A stretch of 27,140 nucleotides of DNA from CAYZJV01 sp964482325 (lineage in GTDB: Bacteria > Spirochaetota > Spirochaetia > Sphaerochaetales > Sphaerochaetaceae), in the NCBI GenBank assembly GCA_964482325.1, contig CAYZXD010000030.1:1-27140 (forward strand). The letters run 5' to 3'. The position numbers were made by a program, and so were the translations under genes. Positions 6,683 to 16,000 of the stretch are shown here, one piece after another. Under the pieces are notes generated by a model. It searched no databases. It saw only the letters and a program-made list of their open reading frames with translations, and was not told the origin of the DNA. Each line of letters begins with the position of its first letter. Position 1 is the stretch's first letter.

Positions 6683-6718
6683 TAACAAATGTATAACTGA
6701 TAGAACAGAGATTTGTTA
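6683..6718. repeat. Eight-base inverted repeat in the divergent promoter region
   Basis: TAACAAAT (6683-6690) and ATTTGTTA (6711-6718) are perfect inverted copies 20 bases apart. They flank a TATACA on the reverse strand that could be a -10 element for the small envelope gene. A dimeric regulator spanning the promoter would fit; a long-stem RNA hairpin is the alternative. Confidence 0.4.
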
Positions 6719-6786
6719 CAACCTTCGTGACGATCAGACGTTGTGATACGGCATAATCGGCAATTAAGAATAATTGGCAGCGAGAG

Positions 6787-6816
6787 TTGAATTTGAATGG
6801 GGGCTTGTGGTAGAGT
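6787..6816 (+). promoter_or_regulatory. Putative promoter giving a leaderless PRPP synthetase mRNA
   Basis: TTGAAT (6787-6792) and TAGAGT (6811-6816) are spaced by 18 bases. Transcription would start about seven bases after the -10, on or next to the A of the ATG at 6823. No Shine-Dalgarno sequence precedes that ATG, which agrees with a leaderless transcript. The assignment rests on two imperfect hexamers. Confidence 0.45.
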
Positions 6817-6822
6817 ACAGCC

Positions 6823-8112
6823 ATGAGTATCGTCAAGCCACATAAGCTGGGAATAATCGCCGGTCCCGGCTCAGAATATTTTGCCGGGAAGGTTGTGAGA
6901 CACCTGCGCAGGTTGTATCTCGATCGTTATCAAAAACTTAGTGCCGCACTGGTGAAACGGCATGATATGACCTCAGAAGAATTACTCGATGTGGTGACCC
7001 TCAATGACGATATGATCAGCAAGAAAATCCCACGGGGAAGGAAGCCGAAAGTCTACACCTGTCCTGATTTTGACATTCCAGTGAAATATACTAAATTTGC
7101 CAATGGTGAGGTGAAGGCTGAGGTCTTGCAGGCAGTACGTGGTTTGCGCATGTTCTTTATCTATGATCTGGCCAATCAATATCCGATCAAACTTGCAGGA
7201 TGTGACGAGCCTGTTTGTGTTACGATCAATGATCATCTGATGTTTCTCTTCACCACGATCAGTGCGCTGAAGAATGCCGGGGTTGAGAGTGTGACGTTGG
7301 TGCTTCCGACTTATCCGTATGCTCGTCAGCATAAAAAAAGTGGGAGAGAGGCGCTAACGGCGGCACTGTTCGGCCGAATGTGTGAGAATATGGGGGTTGA
7401 ACGCATTATCACCCTCGATATCCATTCTCGCGAGATTGAGAATTGTTTCAACCAGACGCATTTGGAGAATTTGCATGCGAGTTATCAGCTGTTGATCAAG
7501 TTGCATAGAATTATCGATTTCAGCGATCCGGATTTGGTGGTGGTCAGTCCCGATACCGGTGCGGTCCAGCGGAATAAGTTCTATGCTGAATCACTGCATC
7601 GACCTCTGGCCATGCTGTATAAAGAGCGCGATTACTCCATCGTCAGTAAGGACGCCAAACGATCAAATATTAAAAGTATCAGTCTCCTCGGTGATGTGAG
7701 CGGAAAGACCGTTCTGATGGCTGATGATATGATCGGCACGGGAGGCACCCTGCTGATCGCAATGAGAGAGCTGAAACGTCTTGGAGCAAAAAGAATTATC
7801 TGTCTGGTGAGTCTTCCCTTTTTCAACAGTACCTCACGGGAAGAGTTTGATGATGCGTATAAAGAAGGTGTATTTTTCCGGATCATCGGCACCAATGCGG
7901 TGTTTCACGATAAGACCCTTACCGATAAAGAGTGGTTTTTGCAGGCTGATGTCACTGAGCTGTTCGCTCGGGTGATCAGTCGTCTGCACCACGGGCGACC
8001 GTTGAGTCCACTTCTTGATAACCGGCAGTTTATTCACCGGTTTGTGGATACTCGACAGGCAAATCCGCAAGCTCCATCGCCGGGGAGCAAGGAAGTCTAC
8101 CGAGATCGGTAA
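6823..8112 (+). CDS. prs: Ribose-phosphate pyrophosphokinase, long form
   Basis: The 429-residue protein makes PRPP from ribose 5-phosphate and ATP for purine, pyrimidine, histidine and tryptophan synthesis. It has the two phosphoribosyltransferase-like halves: the early FANGEVKAEV segment, PTYPYARQHKKSGREAL in place of the usual P-Y-x-YARQDRK-x-RE, and the PRPP-binding loop ADDMIGTGGT (300-309), where the usual second Asp of DDMIDTGGT is Gly. It is about 110 residues longer than standard Prs because of an insert of about 50 residues near the N-terminus (RHDMTSEELLDVVTLND region) and a C-terminal extension ending YRDR. I recall a similar long form in treponemes. It heads a forward block of six genes, and the ATG has no ribosome-binding site. 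Confidence 0.85.
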   Translation: MSIVKPHKLGIIAGPGSEYFAGKVVRHLRRLYLDRYQKLSAALVKRHDMTSEELLDVVTLNDDMISKKIPRGRKPKVYTCPDFDIPVKYTKFANGEVKAEVLQAVRGLRMFFIYDLANQYPIKLAGCDEPVCVTINDHLMFLFTTISALKNAGVESVTLVLPTYPYARQHKKSGREALTAALFGRMCENMGVERIITLDIHSREIENCFNQTHLENLHASYQLLIKLHRIIDFSDPDLVVVSPDTGAVQRNKFYAESLHRPLAMLYKERDYSIVSKDAKRSNIKSISLLGDVSGKTVLMADDMIGTGGTLLIAMRELKRLGAKRIICLVSLPFFNSTSREEFDDAYKEGVFFRIIGTNAVFHDKTLTDKEWFLQADVTELFARVISRLHHGRPLSPLLDNRQFIHRFVDTRQANPQAPSPGSKEVYRDR

Positions 8113-8195
8113 GATTCAACGCTCCTCGGCTGGTCACCAAGCCCCGCCCACGTATGACGGAGTCATGCGCTACCCGATCAAACAGGAGACGCACT

Positions 8196-9392
8196 ATGCG
8201 GATGTCAGATAGAATTTCAGGATTTCAAGCTTCCCCGATTAGAAGACTCGTTCCCTATGCCAATGATGCAAAACGACGAGGAATTCACGTATTTCATTTA
8301 AATATCGGACAACCCGATATCATTACTCCTCCCCATGTAATTGAGGCGGTACAGAATTACGCCAAACATATTATTGCCTATGGACAAAGTGAGGGAGAAC
8401 AGGAATTGCGCGAGGCCTTACCCGATTACTATAGTACGTTCGGCGTCTCTGTTGATCCAGATGATATTATGATCACCACCGGCGGCAGTGAAGCAATTCA
8501 GTTCGCCTTTATGACCCTCTGTGATCCCGGTGATGAGGTGATTGTTCCCGAACCCTACTATACAAACGTAGGATCATTTGCTCGGGGAGCTTCGGTGGTA
8601 CTCAAGCCGGTGACCAGCCAGCTTGAGGATGGGTTCACCCTTCCCGATATTGATCACTTCAAAGCTCAGATCACTGATAAGACACGGGCAATTCTTCTCT
8701 GCAGCCCGAACAATCCCACCGGACATATCTATTCTGACCACGAGTTCCGTCAGATTCTGCATCTGGTGAAAGAACATGACATTTTTCTCATTGTTGATGA
8801 AGTATACCGAGAGTTCTGCTACGACTGTAAGGAGTTCACCAGTGTGCTGCGTTATTCCGAGTATGCAGACCGAGTCATTGTAGTTGATTCCTTTTCCAAG
8901 CGATACAGTATGTGTGGCGCCCGTATAGGTGCCTTGATCAGCAAGAATCATGAGGTTCTAGATGGGGCAATGAAGCTTGCTCAAGCACGGTTATGCCCTC
9001 CTGATATTGAACAGGTGGCTGCTCTAGCAGCGGTGAAAACACCGCGAGAGTATCTAGATAAGGTAAAGATCGAGTATCAGAAGCGACGGGATTTTGTTGT
9101 TCAGGAACTCAGCACCATCCCGGGAGTTACCTGTAGTGAGCCAAAAGGAGCTTTCTACCTTGTTGCCCGATTACCCGTGGAAAACGCAGAAGATTTCTGC
9201 ATTTATCTTCTCCGTGATTTCCAGTTGCATGGGCAGACCGTCATGCTGGCTCCCGCAGAGGGTTTCTATGTAACTCCCGGTCTCGGGCGTGATGAAGTGC
9301 GCATTGCCTATGTACTCAATACCGTTGATCTCAAGCATGCAATGAACTGTCTCCGCGCGGCACTTGAATCGTATCCTCATAAAACTCGCTGA
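8196..9392 (+). CDS. Class I PLP-dependent aminotransferase
   Basis: The 398-residue enzyme has the fold-type I aminotransferase layout: HLNIGQPDI near the N-terminus, TTGGSEAI for phosphate binding, CSPNNPTGHIYS, the VDEVYREF segment with the PLP-contacting aspartate, and the Schiff-base lysine 235 in SFSKRYSMCGARIG. The C-terminal arginine that binds the substrate carboxylate is in the EVRIAYVL segment. The overall pattern resembles aspartate/aromatic aminotransferases of the AspB group, but the specific amino donor cannot be read from the sequence. ATG 8196 has AGGAG seven bases upstream; ATG 8202 is a near alternative. It lies 83 bases after the PRPP synthetase and 85 bases before the WbpM-like gene, probably in the same transcript. 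Confidence 0.88.
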   Translation: MRMSDRISGFQASPIRRLVPYANDAKRRGIHVFHLNIGQPDIITPPHVIEAVQNYAKHIIAYGQSEGEQELREALPDYYSTFGVSVDPDDIMITTGGSEAIQFAFMTLCDPGDEVIVPEPYYTNVGSFARGASVVLKPVTSQLEDGFTLPDIDHFKAQITDKTRAILLCSPNNPTGHIYSDHEFRQILHLVKEHDIFLIVDEVYREFCYDCKEFTSVLRYSEYADRVIVVDSFSKRYSMCGARIGALISKNHEVLDGAMKLAQARLCPPDIEQVAALAAVKTPREYLDKVKIEYQKRRDFVVQELSTIPGVTCSEPKGAFYLVARLPVENAEDFCIYLLRDFQLHGQTVMLAPAEGFYVTPGLGRDEVRIAYVLNTVDLKHAMNCLRAALESYPHKTR

Positions 9393-9477
9393 CGAAGCAA
9401 ATTTTTCCACTGCAGGATATGTTGCATGCTGCTGATACTCAGGGTATGATGAGATGGTTGTACTTGAGGGGTGGCTG

Positions 9478-11322
9478 ATGAAAAACAAGATTAAGCGGGC
9501 ACTGAAACGAAGCCTTATGATGGTTTTCGATGTGGTGATGTTATATGTGTGTGTTATGGTAGCATCCTATGCGGTTACCGGTAATCTTCAACTTCTCCAT
9601 ACATATCCCGCTGCAGTATTCGCCATAATATTTGTTCAGGTTTTTGTACTCGGTCTTTTCCGTGTGTATCATATCCGACTGATCGACAGTTCTCTGGATT
9701 TAGTGATGCGCGGAGCCGGAGGGCTGCTCTTTTCTTCTCTCCTGATTCTGATATTCATGCTCACGCAGCTTAAAGAGTTTGAGTTTGCTTTTCGTGTTAT
9801 CAGCGTTTATGCAGCTTTTTCCCTGCTCGGTCTTATGGGATACCGTGTCATCTACCGCATAATTATGAGTTATCAAGTGCGTTCGGTAGCTCGGAACGGA
9901 TACCCCCGCACGATCGTCTACGGTGCGGGAGAAATCGGATTGCAGCTCTCTCGTCAGTTTTTCAAAAAGAAACTGCCCTATCATCTCGTAGGATTCATCG
10001 ATGATGACCCCTCCAAGCAGTTCTCAATTGTCGGTGGATTGACCGTGCTTGGTGATAGTGACAATCTTGCCGATATGATCCGAGCAAACCAGGTAGAGGT
10101 GTTGATACTCGCCATTACCAACCTTTCAAGTGAAAAAATGCGTATTGCCCTAGATATTGCCAGAAAATTTGGACTCGATACCAAGATTGTTCCCTCACTG
10201 TTTGAATTGGAACAGGGACGAAAAAGTGTTGCCGATATCCGATCAATTAACTTTGACGATCTCCTGGGCCGCAGTCCTGTTACGTTCGATAAAACTCCCA
10301 TCCGTGAAATGGTTACGGACAAACGGGTTCTGGTTACTGGAGCCGGAGGTTCCATCGGGAGTGAGATCGCCCGTCAGCTCCTCTCTTATCAACCGGCACA
10401 GCTGTTGATCCTCGATGTTGATGAGACTGACCTGCATGATCTCTCATTACAGTTACATAACTACCAGAGTGAATTTTCTGCTCAGATTATGCCGATCGTA
10501 TGTGATGTGCGCAACGCATCCAAAGTGGATCAGGTGTTCTCGCAGTATCGTCCGCAGCTGGTCTTCCATGCTGCTGCCTATAAGCATGTGCCCATGATGG
10601 AGTACTATCCCGAAGAGGCAATCAGAACCAATGTGGGAGGGACGTACCATATATTGAGTGCTGCGGTGCGCTTTGAAGCCTCCCGATGCATCCTCATTTC
10701 TACCGATAAAGCGGTAAATCCGACCAATATCATGGGAGCAAGCAAGCGGGTTGCTGAGATGGTGGCGAGTCTGTTCAGCAATGAAAAAACTGAGATTGTC
10801 TGTGTACGCTTTGGCAATGTCTTAGGCAGTCGCGGATCCATGCTCCCCCTTTTCCTCGAGCAGATGCGTGCCGGATTACCCGTTACCGTCACCGACAAAC
10901 GTATCATCCGTTATTTTATGACGATCCCTGAAGCAGTCAGTCTGGTGTTTCTCGCAGGAGCGCTTGGTTCCGGTGGTGAAGTAATGGTTCTTGACATGGG
11001 TGAACAGGTGAATATCTATGAATTTGCCAAGCGGCTGGTAAAATACTTTGGCGATGGGCGCAGTGAAGTGGTAGTCACCGGATTGCGCCCCGGAGAAAAG
11101 TTGTACGAAGAAAAACTCAGTGATAAGGACAAGACCATTCCGACCGATAATCCTAAGGTGTTCAAGGCATTGGTGAATGGAACGCTCAGTCACGATGCCT
11201 TTGAACAGTTTATACAGGACATCTACACGATGGAAAGCGATCGGCTGGTCGCGAAACTGTGTGAACTGGTTCCTGAATTTACCTATCAAGGGCCGGTGAA
11301 TTTACCAGGAAAGCAGACATGA
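9478..11322 (+). CDS. WbpM/FlaA1-like membrane nucleotide-sugar 4,6-dehydratase
   Basis: The 614-residue protein has four N-terminal membrane helices (residues about 10-125), a first Rossmann segment with VYGAGEIG (from 147), and a C-terminal extended SDR domain with TGAGGSIGSE (287-296). Its active site reads STDKAVNPTNIMGASK. Methionine 419 takes the place of the usual catalytic tyrosine four residues before Lys 423, the mark of the WbpM/PglF/CapD group. These enzymes convert UDP-GlcNAc to the 4-keto-6-deoxy sugar that begins bacillosamine or other deoxy-aminosugar pathways for capsule, LPS or glycoprotein glycans. GAGGGG precedes ATG 9478; a start at 9454 is less well supported. The stop overlaps the NusG paralog start by 4 bases. 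No glycosyltransferase lies nearby. Confidence 0.9.
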   Translation: MKNKIKRALKRSLMMVFDVVMLYVCVMVASYAVTGNLQLLHTYPAAVFAIIFVQVFVLGLFRVYHIRLIDSSLDLVMRGAGGLLFSSLLILIFMLTQLKEFEFAFRVISVYAAFSLLGLMGYRVIYRIIMSYQVRSVARNGYPRTIVYGAGEIGLQLSRQFFKKKLPYHLVGFIDDDPSKQFSIVGGLTVLGDSDNLADMIRANQVEVLILAITNLSSEKMRIALDIARKFGLDTKIVPSLFELEQGRKSVADIRSINFDDLLGRSPVTFDKTPIREMVTDKRVLVTGAGGSIGSEIARQLLSYQPAQLLILDVDETDLHDLSLQLHNYQSEFSAQIMPIVCDVRNASKVDQVFSQYRPQLVFHAAAYKHVPMMEYYPEEAIRTNVGGTYHILSAAVRFEASRCILISTDKAVNPTNIMGASKRVAEMVASLFSNEKTEIVCVRFGNVLGSRGSMLPLFLEQMRAGLPVTVTDKRIIRYFMTIPEAVSLVFLAGALGSGGEVMVLDMGEQVNIYEFAKRLVKYFGDGRSEVVVTGLRPGEKLYEEKLSDKDKTIPTDNPKVFKALVNGTLSHDAFEQFIQDIYTMESDRLVAKLCELVPEFTYQGPVNLPGKQT

Positions 11323-11846
11323 AATCGTACTGTCTCTACTGTCGAACCGGTGCAGAACAGAAATTAGTCTATCTGTTGAAAAAGGATGTCCGTGATTATC
11401 TGGGGCTTGATGCACAGATTCTGTATCCCACACGGGTGATGAACCAGAAGAAACGGGGAGAATGGAAGCGGGTTGAGCAACCGTTACTTCCCGGATACGT
11501 GTTTATCTACCTTGAAGAAGAGGTCGCTTTTCCGGTGTTCATCATTCAGCAGGAGCGGGATGCTTATAAGATTCTTCGTAATCTTGATGGAACCATGGAG
11601 CTGAAAGGTTCCGATGCGCAGTATGCCTCATGGGTATTCAATCATGGAGGAAAGTTTGAACCCAGTACGGTTGTATTGAAAGAAAACCAGATTGTGAAAG
11701 TGCTTGATGGACCACTGCAGGATCTGCAGGGGCGTGTAACAAAGCTCGATCGACACCATAAGCGGGTAATTGTAGCCTTCACGTTTGCCGGTGTAGAGAG
11801 AAAGGTCAATCTCAGTGTCAATATCATCGAAGCAGGGGAGGAGTGA
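11319..11846 (+). CDS. NusG-paralog antiterminator (LoaP/UpxY/RfaH group)
   Basis: The 175-residue protein has an NGN domain (residues about 1-105; WY-type start YCLYCRTGAEQKLVYLL, then LLPGYVFIYL) and a C-terminal KOW domain (about 118-175; VKVLDGPLQDLQGRV). The sequence lacks the usual start and context of housekeeping NusG (no secE, no ribosomal protein genes). Specialised paralogs ride on RNA polymerase at selected long operons for capsules, LPS or natural products and prevent premature termination; LoaP members are known in spirochaetes. The ATG overlaps the WbpM-like stop as ATGA, so the two are translationally coupled, which points to glycan genes as targets. Unusually, it is followed directly by sbcD and not by a glycan operon. 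Confidence 0.82.
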   Translation: MKSYCLYCRTGAEQKLVYLLKKDVRDYLGLDAQILYPTRVMNQKKRGEWKRVEQPLLPGYVFIYLEEEVAFPVFIIQQERDAYKILRNLDGTMELKGSDAQYASWVFNHGGKFEPSTVVLKENQIVKVLDGPLQDLQGRVTKLDRHHKRVIVAFTFAGVERKVNLSVNIIEAGEE

Positions 11847-11851
11847 TTGTA

Positions 11852-13075
11852 GTGAAGATACTCCACACCTCCGATTGGCATATCGGCAGGACGCTTCACG
11901 ATAAAAAGCGCACAGATGAGTACCAAGCGTTCTTTTCATGGCTTCTTTCAGTGATCACAGAACAGCAGATCGACCTGTTACTCATTTGTGGTGATGTTTT
12001 CGACTCCATTGCTCCGGGAAATCGGAATCTTGAACTGTACTATGATTTTCTCAAATCGGTAGTGGATGCTGGTTGCTCCCATGTGGTGGTCACCGGAGGT
12101 AATCATGATTCACCTTCTCTGCTGAATGCCCCGAAGGAGATCTTGGGAGCCCTTGGTATACAGGTAATAGGTGGAGCACTCTCAGCTGAAGATGAGGTGC
12201 TTCTTTTGCGTGATGCTGCCGGAGAACCTGAGGCTATCGTTTGTGCCGTCCCCTATCTCCGCGATCGGGATGTACGGACAGCAGGAGAACAGCAAAGCTC
12301 AGCGGATGCTGCACAGGCGCTCATTGCAGGTATTGCAGATCATTATGAAGCAGTGAGAAATCATGCCCTGAAATTGAGAAGCAGCTTAAAAAATTCGGTC
12401 CCGATACTAGTTACCGGCCATCTTTTCACTTCAGGCGGGAAGACGATTGCCGATGATGGCGTTCGTGATTTATATGTCGGCACCGCAGCTCAGGTACCCC
12501 ATACCATCTTTCCTGCGGAATCTGATTACGTAGCTCTCGGGCATCTTCATGTCGCTCAAACCGTTGCCTCATGTGAAACGATTCGGTACTCAGGATCTCC
12601 CATTCCCATGGGGTTTGGGGAATCCGGTCGTAAGAAAGTCGTGGTTCTGGTTGAGTTTTCTGCGGAAACTCTTTTTCCTCATATAGCAGAGATTCCTGTA
12701 CCGCAATTTCAACAGCTCAGGAAGATAGAAGGAACGGGTGATGAAATTGAAAAACAATTGGAACGTCTTGCGGCTGCCGATGAATCTGTCTGGGTGGAAA
12801 TAGTGTATACCGGTACCCTTTCTCCTTCCGCTCTCAGTGAACATCTTGAGGAGCTGGTTCAGCAGACTCCTATTGAAATACTTAGAGTGCGCAATACCCT
12901 GGTCAGCGAAAGGATGCTGCACGGTTCGCAGCCGAATCAGACGCTGGATGAGCTTGATGAATGGGAAATTTTCCGTCGTAGACTTGACCATGAGGATATT
13001 GAGATAGCAGAAAGGGCGCTGCTGCATCAGTTGTATGAATCGGTTCTTTTTTCCTTCGGTGAGGAGGAATCGTGA
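11852..13075 (+). CDS. sbcD: Exonuclease subunit SbcD
   Basis: The 407-residue calcineurin-like nuclease is the Mre11-type half of SbcCD, which opens hairpins and trims DNA ends. All metal-binding motifs are present: DWHIG (8-12), GDVFD (47-51), GGNHD (82-86) and GHLH (230-233), followed by the capping region and a C-terminal helical segment that would bind SbcC. GTG 11852 gives the typical start KILHTSDWHIGR and lies 10 bases after GGAGG. The in-frame GTG at 11843 is only one base after that site and is less likely. The gene begins 5 bases after the NusG paralog, and its stop overlaps the sbcC start by 4 bases. Confidence 0.94.
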   Translation: MKILHTSDWHIGRTLHDKKRTDEYQAFFSWLLSVITEQQIDLLLICGDVFDSIAPGNRNLELYYDFLKSVVDAGCSHVVVTGGNHDSPSLLNAPKEILGALGIQVIGGALSAEDEVLLLRDAAGEPEAIVCAVPYLRDRDVRTAGEQQSSADAAQALIAGIADHYEAVRNHALKLRSSLKNSVPILVTGHLFTSGGKTIADDGVRDLYVGTAAQVPHTIFPAESDYVALGHLHVAQTVASCETIRYSGSPIPMGFGESGRKKVVVLVEFSAETLFPHIAEIPVPQFQQLRKIEGTGDEIEKQLERLAAADESVWVEIVYTGTLSPSALSEHLEELVQQTPIEILRVRNTLVSERMLHGSQPNQTLDELDEWEIFRRRLDHEDIEIAERALLHQLYESVLFSFGEEES

Positions 13076-16000
13076 GAATAGTAAAAGTTGCTTTTGCGAA
13101 TCTGAACTCACTGTATGGTACCTGGGAAATAGATTTTTCCCACCCGGCATATATTCATGATGGCATTTTCGCCATTACCGGGCCTACCGGTGCAGGAAAG
13201 AGTACTATTTTGGATGCTATATGTCTTGCCCTGTACGGAAGGACACCCCGCCTCGATTCGGTGGGAGGACAATCGAATGAGATTATGAGTCGTCATACAG
13301 CGCATTGCTTTGCCGAGGTAACATTTGAAACGGCTCAAGGCCGGTTTCGATGTACCTGGAGGCAACGGCGCGCTCGCAATCACATTGATGGAAATCTCGT
13401 TGCTTCCGAGCATGAGTTTATAGATGCAGCCACAGATACCATTATATGCAATAAAAAGCGTGAAGTAGCCACGGCGGTTGAATCCTCCACCGGGATGAAC
13501 TTTGAACGGTTCACCCGTTCTATGCTCCTTGCCCAGGGGCAGTTTGCTGCATTCCTCACCTGTGATGCAGATCAACGGGCTCCCATCCTTGAACAGATAA
13601 CCGGAACTGAAATATATTCCCGAATTTCCCAGACCGTACATGAGCGGAAACGGGAGGAGGAGCTCAGGCTGCAGCAGTTGCACCAACAAGCTCAGTCTCT
13701 ACAGCCGCTTACTGAAGATGCCGTTGCACAGCTCACAGGGAAACTATCTCTGATGCACCGATGGGAGCAGCTGCTCACCTTGCGGATTGCAGCAATCCGC
13801 ACCGCATCTTCCACCCTTGAGCAACAACGTGCTTTGGGCGAAACACTCGAAAGACTGCAGCAAAAGTCAGCTCAGATGAACGATGAACAGTCATCTATGG
13901 ATGCAACACGAAAGCAATATGAGCGTGCAATGCAGGCGCTCGAATTGGAGAGCAGGTATCAGAAGCTGGAAGAGCTTCGTAAAGTGCAACAGGAAGATCA
14001 GGCGCTGCTGAAACGGGAACAACAACTGCTAAACAAGTGCAGAGAACAGGCAGGACAGGCAGAGCATGATCACAAAGAGGCTGCTGAACGGGTATCTGAA
14101 GCACAACGATCCCGAGATGAGGCTCAACCTGCATTACGACATGCACGAGAAGTTTCACAACATCTTGCCACGCTGATTGCCCGTGCAGATACCGCTCGCG
14201 TGCAACTTGCAGAACAGATAAAACAGCGAAGAGCGCATATCAGTGAACGTATCGCGTTACAGCAAGTGCTGAATAAGCAGTACCGGCAGCTGAACGAAAA
14301 GGCACAATGGATTGCTGAGCATCAAGTCGATTCCCGACTGGAAGAGGTTCTGCCAGATGTCCAGATGGCGGTACATGCGGTCAAACAGGCTGAACAGGAA
14401 CTACAGGAACAGGAATCGTTGCTTCTATCTGCCCGGAAAATGACCATTGCAAAACAACATGATTATGAGGTTGCAAGCGCTCGTTGCCTCGAACAGGAGA
14501 AGGCCGTTCAGGAGTGTGAAAACAAGCTGAATGAGAGACAAGTAATACGTGATCGGCTGCTTGAAGGGGGAACCAAAGCTTCGCTGCAACGTGAATATCG
14601 TCTTGTTCACGAGCAGCAGCTCCTGCAGGCTCGTATCGCTTCATTGACCGAACATCGTAATCATCTTGTTGATGGGAAACCCTGTCCTCTCTGCGGGGCA
14701 ATTGAACACCCGTGGGCACATACTTCACTGCCAACGAGTGAGGATACTGAGCATCATGTACAACAATTGCAGAAATTGCTTGATAGAGTGGAACAGGAAG
14801 AATTACAGGTACAAAAACTCAAAGAGAAGCAGTCGGAGGTGCTTTATGATCAGCATATGGCGCAAAGCCTTCGGGATCAGCTGCTGCAACAGAAAGATGA
14901 GGCTGTAAAGCAGGAAGCAGAAATCCAAGCAGCGCAGGATGCGGCGAAAGAGCAATGGGATAAGCAGAAAGAAGCTCTTCAGAAGTTACTCACTCCGTAT
15001 GGTTTCGCTCAATCACCGGCTGATCCCTACACTCAGTTGCACCAACGTCTTCAGACATTCAGAGATGCTGAGAAAGCTGGTGAACATATGCAGGTCTCCA
15101 TCAGGCAGGATGAACAGCAGTTCAACTCATTGCACAATACTTTGCTCAGCGAGCAGCAGCATATACAAAACCTGAGAGAGACACTTGGGGAGCAGCGACA
15201 AGCATGCGGACGTGATGAGAAATTGCTGAAAGAACTGCTTGGCGATCAGAGTGCCGATGAACTGCAGCAATCGCTTGATATCAAGCTCGCCGAGATGCAA
15301 AAGGAGATGGAAGCTCTTAAGGGTACTTGGGAAACGGTAAATCGGGAACTTGCCCTCCATCTACACAGTGCAGATGCAGTGGAAAAACGTATTGCTGAAC
15401 AGGGGGAACGGTTACCCTATCAGGAACAAGAATTTCTGCAACTGCTGAATGGGCAGGGATTTTCTGATGAACCGGACTTTCTGCATGCTCGGTGTTTGCC
15501 GGATGAACGGGCTCAGATGAAAGAGGAGCTTGCAGCATGGGAAGCAAAGAAACGGTCGTATGAGGTGAGAATCACCGAGACTCAGCGAAACCTTGATGCG
15601 GTATCAGTGGAGCACCTAGCTTGTTGGGATCGTGAAAGTCTTCGTCAGGCTGCCGACCGCAGTGAGCTTCAGATACGTGATATCCATCAGCAGATGGGAG
15701 CAATTCAACAGCAACTTGATCATTATGAGGATCAGCAAGCACTCTATAGCGATCACCTGCTGAGAGTAGAGCAACAGAAACAGGTGTTCCATGGCTGGGA
15801 TCGTCTGAACATGCTCATTGGATCCCATGATGGAAAGAAATTTAGGAATTTTGCTCAGAGCCTCACCTTTGAGCTTCTCATTACTCACGCCAATGAGCAT
15901 CTTAATACGCTCACTGACCGATATCTGTTAATCGCTGATACCAATAAAGTGCTCGATATTTCCGTAGTCGATCTGTATCAGGCAGGAGAGGTGCGATCAG

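Noticed and set aside
6630..6836. Longer reading frame in front of the small envelope protein
   Set aside because: It would place about 69 residues before a complete signal peptide and cover the GGGGAGG site and both inverted repeats.
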